Positions 46,504 through 54,621 of a stretch of DNA of 64,000 nucleotides are shown one piece after another; the stretch's first letter is position 1; every line of letters begins with the position of its first letter. The DNA lies in contig CAVQON010000016.1 of the NCBI GenBank assembly GCA_963714455.1, forward strand, positions 1-64,000. Direction: 5' to 3'. Made by a program: the position numbers and the translations under genes. The notes under the pieces are model-generated. The model ran no database searches. It worked only from the letters and a program-made list of their open reading frames with translations, and had not been told where the DNA came from. This stretch comes from CAVQGZ01 sp963714455 (lineage in GTDB: Bacteria > Actinomycetota > Actinomycetes > Jiangellales > Jiangellaceae).

Positions 46504-47037
46504 ATGCGCTGGGAGAGGCTCTGGGACGACCTCGGCGCGCAGGCCGACGCGTGGGACCGCGACGACTTCGACGCCGAGGTCGACGACAGGGCCCGCGTGG
46601 AGAACGCGGCGCTCACCCTGATGGACAGGGTTCGTGCCTGCTCAGGTCGCCGGTTGCAGGTCGAGGTGCGCGGCGCCCGGCGCTGGGACGGCGCTCTCGT
46701 CGCCCACGGCTCCGACTGGCTCGCCCTTCAGTCCGACCCGTCCGCCGGGGGCACGCAGGTGATCGTCCCGACGACGGCCGTGCTCACCGTGCGGGGCCTC
46801 GGTGCCCGCGCCGTCCCGATCGCCGCTCTCGGGCCGGTCGCGGGGCGGGTGTCGCTGGCCATGGTGCTTCGTCGGGCCGGCGAGAGTGCTCAGCAGGTGT
46901 GCCTGCACCTGGACGACCGCCGGCTGCTACGGGGCGACGTCGCACGCGTCGGGCGCGACTACCTCGATGTCGTCGACGACGACGCGCTCACCTGGTCGGT
47001 CGCGACCGGGGCGATCGTCGGCGTCACCGCTCCCTGA
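46504..47037 (+). CDS. Conserved actinobacterial protein of unknown function
   Basis: 177 residues, ATG 46504 preceded by TGAGG. The N-terminus is acidic (ERLWDDLGAQADAWDRDDFD, AEVDDRARVENAAL) and helical. The rest alternates short strands (LQVEVRGARRWDGALVAHGS, RGDVARVGRDYLDVVDDDAL), suggesting an SH3- or Sm-like beta barrel. No export signal. It is divergent from the LysM gene and overlaps the converging HTH gene by 14 bp. I do not know its function. Confidence 0.75.
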   Translation: MRWERLWDDLGAQADAWDRDDFDAEVDDRARVENAALTLMDRVRACSGRRLQVEVRGARRWDGALVAHGSDWLALQSDPSAGGTQVIVPTTAVLTVRGLGARAVPIAALGPVAGRVSLAMVLRRAGESAQQVCLHLDDRRLLRGDVARVGRDYLDVVDDDALTWSVATGAIVGVTAP

Positions 47038-47293
47038 CCCTGCTGGGCCCGGTCTGGTCGGGCTCCACGCCGTCGCCGGGGCCGAAGGGGTGGTCGGCGA
47101 CGAACCGGGCGGTCTCGGCGTACATCCGGGCGATGTAGTTCTCCAGCTCGGACTCCTCCACCCGCCACTGACCGCGGCCGCCGATCTTGATCGCGACGAG
47201 ATCACCACTGCGCACCAGCGCGTACACCTGGTTGGCCGAGGTGCTCAGCACCTCGGCGACGTCGGCCAGCGTCAAGAACCGGCGTGTGCTCAC
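47024..47293 (-). CDS. Small helix-turn-helix protein (excisionase/MerR-like domain)
   Basis: 89 residues from GTG 47293; ATG 47323 is possible. TRRFLTLADVAEVLSTSANQ, VYALVRSGDLVAIKIGG and RGQWRVEESELENYIARMY form the winged-helix excisionase fold (HTH_17). The C-terminal 25 residues are acidic and unstructured. No recombinase is nearby, so it is more likely a housekeeping regulator, as known for actinobacterial members of this type, than a phage excisionase. It is divergent from the SAF gene, whose promoter holds a TGAC/GTCA inverted repeat. Confidence 0.8.
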   Translation of the reverse strand: MSTRRFLTLADVAEVLSTSANQVYALVRSGDLVAIKIGGRGQWRVEESELENYIARMYAETARFVADHPFGPGDGVEPDQTGPSRVRER

Positions 47294-47421
47294 GGCGGCG
47301 ATTGTGTCAGGACGCGTGTGCATGCGCCCGTGTGGACACGAACTCCTGTGGATGACGGCGGACGCCATTGCCCGCGTGTGCCTAGCCTGTCTCCAGGACG
47401 TGCCCAGAACGAAATGAATTC

Positions 47422-47441
47422 TGACTGTGTGTCACTATATG
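47422..47441 (+). promoter_or_regulatory. Inverted repeat next to a -10-like box before the SAF gene
   Basis: TGAC-TGTGT-GTCA at 47422-47434, followed directly by CTATATG (TATATG at 47436-47441), 38 bp before the ATG. A good place for a repressor or activator; the HTH protein encoded on the other side is a candidate. Confidence 0.4.
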
Positions 47442-47479
47442 TACCGAATAGCGTGTCGCGGCTACCTGGGGGAGGTCGT

Positions 47480-48199
47480 ATGGGCCTGACGGCGACATCC
47501 GAGCGCAGCGACGCCGGCCTCGACTTGCGCACGACCCGGGCGTCCTCGCCGCCGGCAGTGCGCCTGCCGGGACGACGATGGCGTGACTGGCGTCTGCTGC
47601 TGGGCGTGCTGCTGGTGCTCGGCTCGGCGGCGGCGGGCGCGGCGGCGCTGGCAGCGGCCGACGACACCGTGGACGCCTGGGCCGCCCGTGACGATCTCGT
47701 CGACGGCGTCGTGCTCTCCGTCGACGACCTCGTCTCGGTGCCCGTGCGGCTCGAGGCCCCGGTCAACCCCTACCTGACCGGGCCGGTCCCGCAGGGATAC
47801 GTGCTCGTCCGGCCCGTCGGCGCAGGCGAGCTGGTGCCTGCCTCGGCCGTGGCTGCGGCGAGCGAGGTCGCCGGGGAGTCGCGCCTGGTGGCCGTCGCCG
47901 TGTCACCCGAGGGCCTCCCCGGCACGTTGCGAGCCGGGGACGAGGTCGACGTCTGGCTGGTGCCCGACGACCTCGCCGAGCCCGACACGGCCGCCACGCT
48001 GCTGGTCGATGCGGTGTCGGTGGCATCCGTGCCTGTCGTCGAGTCGAGCTTCGCAGGCGGGGCTGCCGGTGAGTCGGTCGTGCTGCGCCTCACCTCGGAC
48101 GTGCGGTCAGAGGCCGACCTGGCCGAGGTGACTGCTCGGCTGGTCGCGGCCTCGGCTGCCGGACGGGTCGCCCTGACGCTGGACCCGTCGCCACGATGA
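47480..48199 (+). CDS. SAF-domain (CpaB/RcpC-like) protein
   Basis: 239 residues, ATG with GGGGGAGG upstream. One membrane helix (RLLLGVLLVLGSAAAGAAAL) near 44-63. An SAF-like domain follows (LVDGVVLSVDDLVSVPVRLE, GYVLVRPVGAGELVPASAVA), then VAVAVSPEGLPGTLRAGDEVDVWLV split across a short linker, as in CpaB proteins of Flp/Tad pili. It overlaps the CpaE-like ATPase gene by 4 bp. No pilin or secretion ATPase genes are in the window. Confidence 0.78.
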   Translation: MGLTATSERSDAGLDLRTTRASSPPAVRLPGRRWRDWRLLLGVLLVLGSAAAGAAALAAADDTVDAWAARDDLVDGVVLSVDDLVSVPVRLEAPVNPYLTGPVPQGYVLVRPVGAGELVPASAVAAASEVAGESRLVAVAVSPEGLPGTLRAGDEVDVWLVPDDLAEPDTAATLLVDAVSVASVPVVESSFAGGAAGESVVLRLTSDVRSEADLAEVTARLVAASAAGRVALTLDPSPR

Positions 48200-49560
48200 G
48201 CGGGTCGGTCCTGCCGGTGCCCCCACCGGCGCCGGTCGATGCCGGCGTCGCGCTCGCCTCGGCCGGAGCGGCATGGGAGCCGCAGATCGTGCCGCTGATC
48301 GACAGGCACCGCAGCGGTCTGCACCTCGTGCGCCGGTGCGTCGACCTGGCCGACCTGGTCGCGCTGTGCCGCGCCGGTCTGGTGAGCGTGGCCGTCGTCT
48401 CTGCCGGGCTTGCCCGCCTGGACGGCGACGAGGTCGCCCGGCTGCGCAGCGCGGGGGTCTCGGTGCTCGTGATCGAGGACGACGCCCACGCCGGTGTCGC
48501 TCTGTCGTGGGGCGTCTCCGACGTCGCCACCGCGAGCACGCCACCGACCACGCTGGTGGAGCGGATCGCCGCGCTGGCGGACCGGCGCGGCGAGGATGGC
48601 GCGTCGACGCGCTCGAGCGGTGACCCCGACCGCACCGACCGCGCCGACCGCGACGGCCGCGGCCACGCGGCCAGCGCGGCAGCCGCCGGAGACACGGTCA
48701 ACGGCACCGCGGCCTCCCCGGGAACCGTGGTCGCCGTCTGGGGGCCCACGGGCGCCCCGGGCCGCAGCACCGTGGCGGCGAACCTGGCCGTCGAGGCGGC
48801 GACGGGTGGCGCCGACACCATCCTGGTCGACGCCGACCCGGCGGGAGGATCGCTCAGCACCCTGCTCGGCATCCTCGACGAGGCTCCCGGCCTGGCCGCG
48901 GCTTGTCGCACCGCCGCCCGAGGGCGCCTGGACGCCCCGGGGCTCGCCGCCCACGCGGTGCAGGTGGGCGAGCGTCTGCGGGTGCTCACCGGAGCCACCC
49001 GCCCCGACCGGTGGCGAGAGCTGCGTCCGGCCGCGCTCGGCGCGGTGCTCGACGCCGCCCGGCAGGGCGCCGAGCTGGTCGTGGTCGACCTCGGCGCCGG
49101 TCTTGCGTCCGGCGACGGTGGGGCGGGCGGCCCGGGCGTGGTGGCCGCCTCCGTCCTCGATGCCGCGGACGTGGTCGTGGTGGTCGGCGCCGCCGACCCG
49201 CTGGGGCTGCTCCGCCTCGTGCACGCCCTCGACCAGCTGGCCGAGCACGCGCCTGGTCAGGCTCCGGTGGTCGTCGTCAACCGGCTGCGCGAGAGCGTCG
49301 TCGGCACCCGGCCCGGCCAGCAGGTGCGCGACGCGCTGGCTCGTTTCGCGGGCGTCTCGGCGGTGCAGCTGCTGCCCGACGACCCGGCCGGTACCGACCG
49401 GGCGCTGCGGCTGGGCCGACCGCTGGCCGAAGCCGCGGGGTCGAGCCGGCTACGGGCCGCGATCGCCGAGCTGTCCCGTCTGGTCGCCCCTGCCAACCCG
49501 GTACCGCCGCCACCGCGGGGCAGACGCCGAGGGCGGCGCTCCGTACCATCGACGGGGTGA
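48196..49560 (+). CDS. CpaE-like MinD/ParA-superfamily ATPase
   Basis: 454 residues. An N-terminal receiver-like pseudo-domain (1-130: VSVAVVSAGLARLDGDEVAR, SVLVIEDDAHAGVALSWGVS), a Gly/Ala/Asp linker, then the ATPase domain from about 175. The P-loop reads VAVWGPTGAPGRSTVAANLA, with Arg where the usual Walker A lysine stands. ILVDADPAGGSLSTLLGIL is the switch region and VVVVNRLRES the guanine-like NR motif. It resembles CpaE/TadZ localisation factors. Partner of the SAF protein by position; overlaps the HAD gene by 4 bp. Confidence 0.78.
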   Translation: MSGSVLPVPPPAPVDAGVALASAGAAWEPQIVPLIDRHRSGLHLVRRCVDLADLVALCRAGLVSVAVVSAGLARLDGDEVARLRSAGVSVLVIEDDAHAGVALSWGVSDVATASTPPTTLVERIAALADRRGEDGASTRSSGDPDRTDRADRDGRGHAASAAAAGDTVNGTAASPGTVVAVWGPTGAPGRSTVAANLAVEAATGGADTILVDADPAGGSLSTLLGILDEAPGLAAACRTAARGRLDAPGLAAHAVQVGERLRVLTGATRPDRWRELRPAALGAVLDAARQGAELVVVDLGAGLASGDGGAGGPGVVAASVLDAADVVVVVGAADPLGLLRLVHALDQLAEHAPGQAPVVVVNRLRESVVGTRPGQQVRDALARFAGVSAVQLLPDDPAGTDRALRLGRPLAEAAGSSRLRAAIAELSRLVAPANPVPPPPRGRRRGRRSVPSTG

Positions 49561-50228
49561 CCTCCGATGCGCAGCCGCGCGGCCTCGTCGTCGACTGGGG
49601 CGGGGTGCTGACCGAGGACGTGCGCGTCGCGATCGCCATGTGGGCGCAGTCCGAGGGCATCGGGACGCAGACCATGCGCTCGGCGTTTCGGCGCTGGCTG
49701 GGCCCTGCCGAGGCCGAGCGCGAGATGGTGAACCCGGTGCACCTGCTCGAACGCGGCGAGATCGAGGTGGCCGAGTTCGAGCACTACCTCGCCGGGGAGA
49801 TGCGCGATGCGGGGCACCCGATCGTTGCCGAGGGGCTGCTGCGCCGCATGTTCTCGTACTTCACCCACGCCCCGGCGATGACCTCGCTGGTCTGGCGCGC
49901 GCACGAGTCGGGCATCAGCACCGCGCTGCTGTCGAACTCGTGGGGCAACTCCTACCCCGCGCAGGTGTGGGACGGGATGTTCGACACGGTCGTGATCTCC
50001 GGCGAGGTGGGCATGCGCAAGCCTGAGCCGGAGATCTACACCCACACGTGCAGCCGGCTCGGGCTGGCCCCCGAGCAGTGCGTCTTCGTCGACGACCTGG
50101 CCCACAACGTCGAAGCAGCGGCCGCGCTGGGCATGCACGGCGTCCACCACGTCGCCTACGAGTCGACCGCGGCCGAGCTGAGCGTGCTCTTCGGTCGCGA
50201 CCTGACGGGCAGCCGGGACGTGGAATAG
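49557..50228 (+). CDS. HAD-superfamily hydrolase
   Basis: 223 residues from the GTG in GTGA. GLVVDWGGVLTEDVRVAIAM is motif I with the nucleophile Asp; the second Asp of D-x-D is replaced by Gly, as in the epoxide hydrolase N-terminal/ACAD10-like group. STALLSNSWGNSY is motif II, GMRKPEPEIYTHTCSRLGL motif III with Lys, and CVFVDDLAHNVEAAAALGMH motif IV. Probably a small-molecule phosphatase; substrate unknown. Confidence 0.85.
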   Translation: MTSDAQPRGLVVDWGGVLTEDVRVAIAMWAQSEGIGTQTMRSAFRRWLGPAEAEREMVNPVHLLERGEIEVAEFEHYLAGEMRDAGHPIVAEGLLRRMFSYFTHAPAMTSLVWRAHESGISTALLSNSWGNSYPAQVWDGMFDTVVISGEVGMRKPEPEIYTHTCSRLGLAPEQCVFVDDLAHNVEAAAALGMHGVHHVAYESTAAELSVLFGRDLTGSRDVE

Positions 50229-50288
50229 TGGCACCGGCGACCACAGACACCGCCCGATCACCGCGGTGCACACACATGGGGAGGCGGC

Positions 50289-51728
50289 GTGCCTGACCGG
50301 CTGAGCTCCACCGACGTCTCCTTCTTGAACGCCGAGCGTGCCCAGACGCCGGCGCACAGCGGGACCGTGCAGGTGCTGCGTGCGCCCGACGAGGGGTTCG
50401 ACTACGACCGGCTGTTCACCCTGATCCGCGAGCGCATCGCCTTCGTCCCGAGGTACCGGCAGCGGCTGCGCACGGTTCCCGGGCACATCGCCAACCCCAT
50501 CTGGGTGGACGACACCGACTTCGACCTCACCTACCACGTGCGCCGATCGGCTCTCCCTCGGCCTGGAACGGACGACCAGCTGGCCGAGCTCGTCGCCCGC
50601 ATCATGAGCCGACGGCTCGACCGCGACCGTCCGCTCTGGGAGGTCTACCTGGTCGAGGGTCTGGAGGGCAACCGGCTCGCCATCTTGTCCAAGACCCACC
50701 TGGCGATGGTCGACGGGCTGCGGGGCATCGACATCGCCCAGGTGATGCTGGACGTGAGCCCGCAGCCGCGCAGCAGCCGTCCCGACACGTGGGCGCCGCA
50801 CTCGGCGCCGACGTCGGCCGAGGTGCTGCTGGGCGTCGCCAACGATTTCGTCCGCCGGCCCACCGCGGCCATCGACCTGGTCAAGGGCGGGGTCACCGAG
50901 GTGCGCACCACGGCCGAGCGATTGCTCGCCGCCGCCGACAGCGCCGTCCACGTGGTGCGCCAGGCAGCCAGCCCTGCCCCACCCAGCCCGCTCAACCCGT
51001 CCATCGGCAAGGCCCGCCGGTTCGCCACTGTCGACCTCGAGCTGGCCGACCTCAAGCGGGTGAAGGACTACCACGGCACCACCGTCAACGACGTCGTCCT
51101 CGCGGTCGTCACCGGCGCGCTGCGCGACTGGCTTCTGATGCGGGGCGAGGTCGTGCGCACGTCCACCACCCTGCGGGCCATCGCGCCGTTGAGCGTCTCG
51201 GCGCCGGAGGAGAAGGGCGGCCCGAACCACGTCGCGCCCTTCGTGATCGACCTGCCTGTCGGCGAGCCGTCGCCGGTCGTGCGACTGCAGCGCATCGCCT
51301 ACTCGATGCGCGGCCTTCCCGAGGTCGGGCAGCCAGTGCCCGCGCTCGAGATCGCCGGCGTCGCCGGGTTCGCACCGCCCACCCTGCACGAGCTCGGCGC
51401 GCGCACGGCGACCGAGGCCCCGAGCCGCGTCTACAACCTGATGGTCACCAACGTCCCTGGTCCGCAGATGCCCCTCTACGCGGCCGGCGCGTTGCTGGTG
51501 GGCTCCTACCCGGTGGTGCCACTCACCCGCGGGCACGGTCTGGGCATCGGCGTGACCTCGTACAACAGCGGTGTGTTCGTCGGCCTCAACGCCGACCGGG
51601 ACGCCATCGGCGACCTCGACCTGCTGGCCGCCGAGATCGTCGGCGCCAGCGACCTGCTGACCGACACCGTGCGGGGCAAGCGGTCACGCGGAGCGGCCCG
51701 TCTGCGATCGGCCAGCCCCAGCGCGTGA
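50289..51728 (+). CDS. Wax ester synthase/diacylglycerol acyltransferase family protein with altered active-site motif
   Basis: 479 residues, GTG with GGGGAGG upstream. Family marks: RLSSTDVSFLNAERAQTPAH, RPLWEVYLVEGLEGNRLAIL, GTTVNDVVLAVVTGALRDWL, and YNLMVTNVPGPQMPLYAAGA. The active-site HHxxxDG reads HLAMVDG here (KTHLAMVDG near residue 137): the second His, thought to be the catalytic base, is Leu. Normal members join acyl-CoA to diacylglycerol or fatty alcohols at the membrane. This one may be inactive or use another mechanism. A hairpin with a T run follows the gene. Confidence 0.85.
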   Translation: MPDRLSSTDVSFLNAERAQTPAHSGTVQVLRAPDEGFDYDRLFTLIRERIAFVPRYRQRLRTVPGHIANPIWVDDTDFDLTYHVRRSALPRPGTDDQLAELVARIMSRRLDRDRPLWEVYLVEGLEGNRLAILSKTHLAMVDGLRGIDIAQVMLDVSPQPRSSRPDTWAPHSAPTSAEVLLGVANDFVRRPTAAIDLVKGGVTEVRTTAERLLAAADSAVHVVRQAASPAPPSPLNPSIGKARRFATVDLELADLKRVKDYHGTTVNDVVLAVVTGALRDWLLMRGEVVRTSTTLRAIAPLSVSAPEEKGGPNHVAPFVIDLPVGEPSPVVRLQRIAYSMRGLPEVGQPVPALEIAGVAGFAPPTLHELGARTATEAPSRVYNLMVTNVPGPQMPLYAAGALLVGSYPVVPLTRGHGLGIGVTSYNSGVFVGLNADRDAIGDLDLLAAEIVGASDLLTDTVRGKRSRGAARLRSASPSA

Positions 51729-51759
51729 AGCCCGATAGGGTCGTCTGACACCCACGGAT

Positions 51760-51781
51760 GGGCAAGAGGCACTTGCCTTTT
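51760..51781 (+). terminator. Rho-independent terminator after the WS/DGAT gene
   Basis: GGCAAG (51761-51766), loop AGGCA, CTTGCC (51772-51777), then TTTT; a 6-bp stem with a possible extra G-T pair. Short but clear; one of few simple terminators in the window. Confidence 0.6.
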
Positions 51782-51807
51782 GGAGTCAGAAACGGACACT
51801 GGAGCCT

Positions 51808-52827
51808 GTGGCCAAAGGTTCGAGCGATACGCCACGTCGTCGCGGGATCGTCCTCGGCGGCGGCGGAGTGCTCGGTGCTGCCTGGATGGTCGGGGCGATG
51901 TGCGCCCTCGAGGATGCCTTCAAGATCGACCTGCGTGACTGCGACTACATCGTCGGGACGTCCGCCGGGTCGGTGATGGCGGCGCTGCTCGCCGCGGGAG
52001 TCACCCCAGACGAGATCCGCCGTCACCAGCTGGGTGAGCCGGTGCACGAGGGCCCGCTCGCCGGGTTCTGGTGGGACTACGACAACGCCACGGGCGGGAG
52101 CCGTCCAGGCGTCCCCAGCTTCGGCCCCGGCTCTGCCGGGCTGCTGCGCAACCTGGGTCGGTTGCGGTCGATGCCGCCGACCGCCGTCCTGTCGGCGTTC
52201 CTGCCGGAGGGCAAGGGGTCACTTGCCCGCATCGGTCACCTCGTCGAGGCCGTCAACCCGGCGGGTGAGTGGACGCCCCACCGCGGCACATTCATCTGCA
52301 CGATGGACTACGAGACGGGCGAGCGAGTGGCGTTCGGCAGCCCGGGAGCCCCACCGGCCGACCTCGCCGAGGCCGTCATGGCCTCGTGCGCGATCCCGGC
52401 GTGGTTCTCCCCGGTCGTGATCAACGGTCGGCGCTACGTCGACGGCGGCACGTGCTCGGCCACCAGCGTCGACCTGCTCGCCGATCTCGGGCTCGACGAG
52501 GTGTTCGTCGTCGCCCCGATGGTGTCGTTCGCCGTCGACCACCCCACCTCGCTGCTCACCCGGCTCGAACGCCGGTGGCGCGTGCAGATCACCAAACGGT
52601 GCCTCACCGAGGCGGCCAAGGTTCACCGCTCCGGCACCGAGGTCACCATCCTCGGCCCCGGCCCGGAAGACCTGGAAGCCATGGGCGCCAACCTGATGGA
52701 CGTCAGCCGACGCCCGCTCGTGGTCGAGACGTCGTTGCGCACCTCAGCGGCCGCGCTGAGCGAGCCAGGGCACTACGCCGACGACGACTCCGGTATCGGG
52801 CCCGGCCAGCGACTCATCGTCAGCTGA
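51808..52827 (+). CDS. Patatin-like phospholipase family protein
   Basis: 339 residues, GTG with GGAG upstream. The oxyanion loop GIVLGGGGVLGAAWMVGAMC, nucleophile Ser in YIVGTSAGSVMAALLAAG (GxSxG) and catalytic Asp in RRYVDGGTCSATSVDLLAD (DGG) are all present. Acts on acyl esters of lipids in the cytoplasm or at the inner membrane. It follows the acyltransferase-family gene, so both may serve storage-lipid turnover. The stop overlaps the next ATG (TGATG). Confidence 0.88.
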   Translation: MAKGSSDTPRRRGIVLGGGGVLGAAWMVGAMCALEDAFKIDLRDCDYIVGTSAGSVMAALLAAGVTPDEIRRHQLGEPVHEGPLAGFWWDYDNATGGSRPGVPSFGPGSAGLLRNLGRLRSMPPTAVLSAFLPEGKGSLARIGHLVEAVNPAGEWTPHRGTFICTMDYETGERVAFGSPGAPPADLAEAVMASCAIPAWFSPVVINGRRYVDGGTCSATSVDLLADLGLDEVFVVAPMVSFAVDHPTSLLTRLERRWRVQITKRCLTEAAKVHRSGTEVTILGPGPEDLEAMGANLMDVSRRPLVVETSLRTSAAALSEPGHYADDDSGIGPGQRLIVS

Positions 52828-53312
52828 TGCCCCCGCGCCAGCCACGGGCACGTGTCTACGTGCCGGCGACGACAGCCATGCTGGTCGAGCTGGTGCAGTC
52901 CGGGTCGATGCCGACCCGGGGCATCGGGCACGCCGTCACGCCGCAGGTACGCGCGGCCGGCCCCGACGGCGACGACGACGAGTGGGAGTTCGAGGCCTTC
53001 GGCGACGCGGCCGCGGCCTGCGTGGCGCTGCTCAACGGCGTCTCCGGCGGGCTGCGCCGCGTGGTGGTCTCGGTCGACCTCGACCCGGCCGACGTGGCGC
53101 CCGCTGACGGTCCACCGCCCAGTGTCGTGGCCGTGCCGGACGAGGTGAGCCGACGCAGCGTGGCCGCGGTGCACGTCGACGACGAGCACGCCGCAGCTGT
53201 GGTCGCGCGCGTCCTCGACGGGGCCCCCACCGGGCTGCTCGACGACGTCGCGCTGGACTGGTTCGACGCCTCCGAGATCGAGGCGCTGGTCGATCAGCTG
53301 TCCAGAACCTGA
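52827..53312 (+). CDS. Conserved protein of unknown function (DUF6912-like)
   Basis: 161 residues from ATG 52827. ARVYVPATTAMLVELVQSGS opens it; RRVVVSVDLDPADVAPADGP, VAAVHVDDEHAAAVVARVLD and LDDVALDWFDASEIEALVDQ follow. Cytoplasmic alpha/beta protein without catalytic motifs; the family is confined to actinobacteria as far as I know. It overlaps the converging hydrolase gene by 19 bp. Confidence 0.75.
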   Translation: MPPRQPRARVYVPATTAMLVELVQSGSMPTRGIGHAVTPQVRAAGPDGDDDEWEFEAFGDAAAACVALLNGVSGGLRRVVVSVDLDPADVAPADGPPPSVVAVPDEVSRRSVAAVHVDDEHAAAVVARVLDGAPTGLLDDVALDWFDASEIEALVDQLSRT

Positions 53313-54055
53313 CGGACGAGCTCCCCAGCACGGGTCCGCTGATCGCGCCGGACGCTGTGGCCCGCGCCTGCCACCTCGTGCACCTGCCAGCCCGGGTAGG
53401 CGGCGAGCTCGCGAGCCACCTGCGGCCCGCACGCGGCCTCGCGCGACGGCTCACCGACGAGCAGCAGCGTGGGGCAGCGGACGTCGCGCGCCACGGTGGC
53501 CCAGGTGCGTCGCAGCCAGTGCTGCTCGGCGTCGAACAGCGTGAGGTCGACCGACGCCTTCGCCCGCGCCCAAGGGTCGCGCTCGTCGGCGGGCCAGGTC
53601 GGGTTGTGCTCGTCGATCCAGGCCAGCCGACCGGCGTGGTCGGTGCCCTGGAGCCCGGCCAGCCAGTCGCGGTGCGGGTTGGAACGCTCGGCGGCCCGGT
53701 CGTCGGGGCCGGTCCCGTCCGGGGACGTCGGTGGCTGCCAGGGCGGGTCCTCCAGCACGAGCGCGGCCACCAGGTCGGGCGCGCTCGCCGCGACGCCGGC
53801 CGCGGTGCTCGCCCCCAGGGAGTGCCCGTACAGCAGCACCGGCCGCCCGGCCGCCGCGACCGCCTGCTCGAGCACCGGGCGCACGTCCGCCACGAGCGCG
53901 GCGTGCGTGAAGCCGACGTCGGGCGGCATCGTGCGTCCGCCGTGCGCGAGCAGGTGCGGCAGGGCCACCGGCTCGGCGCCGAGCGAGGTGAAGAACGGCG
54001 CGAGGCACTGCGCGGAGTCGCCGAAGCCGTGCAGCCCGACCAGCGCAGCGCTCAT
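53294..54055 (-). CDS. Alpha/beta hydrolase
   Basis: 253 residues from ATG 54055, overlapping the stop of the DUF2505-like gene (ATGA). LVGLHGFGDSAQCLAPFF is the oxyanion region, Ser in PVLLYGHSLGASTAAGVAAS (GHSLG), acid probably Asp in VLEDPPWQ or near CPTLLLVGE, and His in EVAGAGHSVRRDQRT. Esterase, lactonase or C-C hydrolase; substrate unknown. Confidence 0.85.
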   Translation of the reverse strand: MSAALVGLHGFGDSAQCLAPFFTSLGAEPVALPHLLAHGGRTMPPDVGFTHAALVADVRPVLEQAVAAAGRPVLLYGHSLGASTAAGVAASAPDLVAALVLEDPPWQPPTSPDGTGPDDRAAERSNPHRDWLAGLQGTDHAGRLAWIDEHNPTWPADERDPWARAKASVDLTLFDAEQHWLRRTWATVARDVRCPTLLLVGEPSREAACGPQVARELAAYPGWQVHEVAGAGHSVRRDQRTRAGELVRQVLDS

Positions 54056-54552
54056 CCCGACCGCTCGGTCAGCCAGGCCGACCCCACCTGCTCCTCCTTG
54101 CGGGCAGCCAGCAGGATGACCTCGCCGATGGCCTTCTCGATCTTGCCGCCGACAAAGGGCACCTTGGCTCGGACGTCGGCCTCGATGCGATGGATGGAGC
54201 TGCCGTCGTTGGGGTCCAGGGTCAGCTCGCCGGAGAGGTTCACGGGGGCGGCCGAGATCCTGGCGGTCATGCGGCCCGTGCGAGCGCCGTCGGGACGGGC
54301 CGGGCCCCAGTCCTCCGTCTGCACCACCCGGATCGTGTCGCCGACGAGCGGGCGGACGAAGTCGGGAACCATGGCCGGCAGCGTCCGCTCCAGTCGGATG
54401 CGCGCTCCGCCGTCGGCGAGCGGCGTCACCGAGACGTCGTGCTCGAGCGCCCCCATCGCCGTGGCCTTGCGCATGACGTACTGCTCGTCCGTCAGCATGG
54501 CGAACACGACGTCGGCGTTGGCCGGGAACACGACTGCTGCCTCGATCTTCAC
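54052..54552 (-). CDS. DUF2505-like SRPBCC protein
   Basis: 166 residues from GTG 54552. KIEAAVVFPANADVVFAMLT, DEQYVMRKATAMGALEHDVS, RLERTLPAMVPDFVRPLVGD, and KVPFVGGKIEKAIGEVILLA match the START-fold DUF2505 group of actinobacteria, which has a hydrophobic ligand pocket. Possibly binds a lipid or polyketide. Co-translated with the alpha/beta hydrolase; divergent from the glutamate dehydrogenase gene, 69 bp away. Confidence 0.82.
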   Translation of the reverse strand: MKIEAAVVFPANADVVFAMLTDEQYVMRKATAMGALEHDVSVTPLADGGARIRLERTLPAMVPDFVRPLVGDTIRVVQTEDWGPARPDGARTGRMTARISAAPVNLSGELTLDPNDGSSIHRIEADVRAKVPFVGGKIEKAIGEVILLAARKEEQVGSAWLTERSG

Positions 54553-54621
54553 CCGCCGGATCGTGCCACGTGCTGAGCAGGAGTCGGGTGCGAACCGCCC
54601 GGCGCCGCTAATGTCGAAGCC

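Noticed and set aside
47024..47293. Prophage or integrative element marked by an excisionase-like gene
   Set aside because: No integrase, attachment repeats or phage genes nearby; neighbours are chromosomal genes, and similar HTH proteins are ordinary regulators in actinobacteria.
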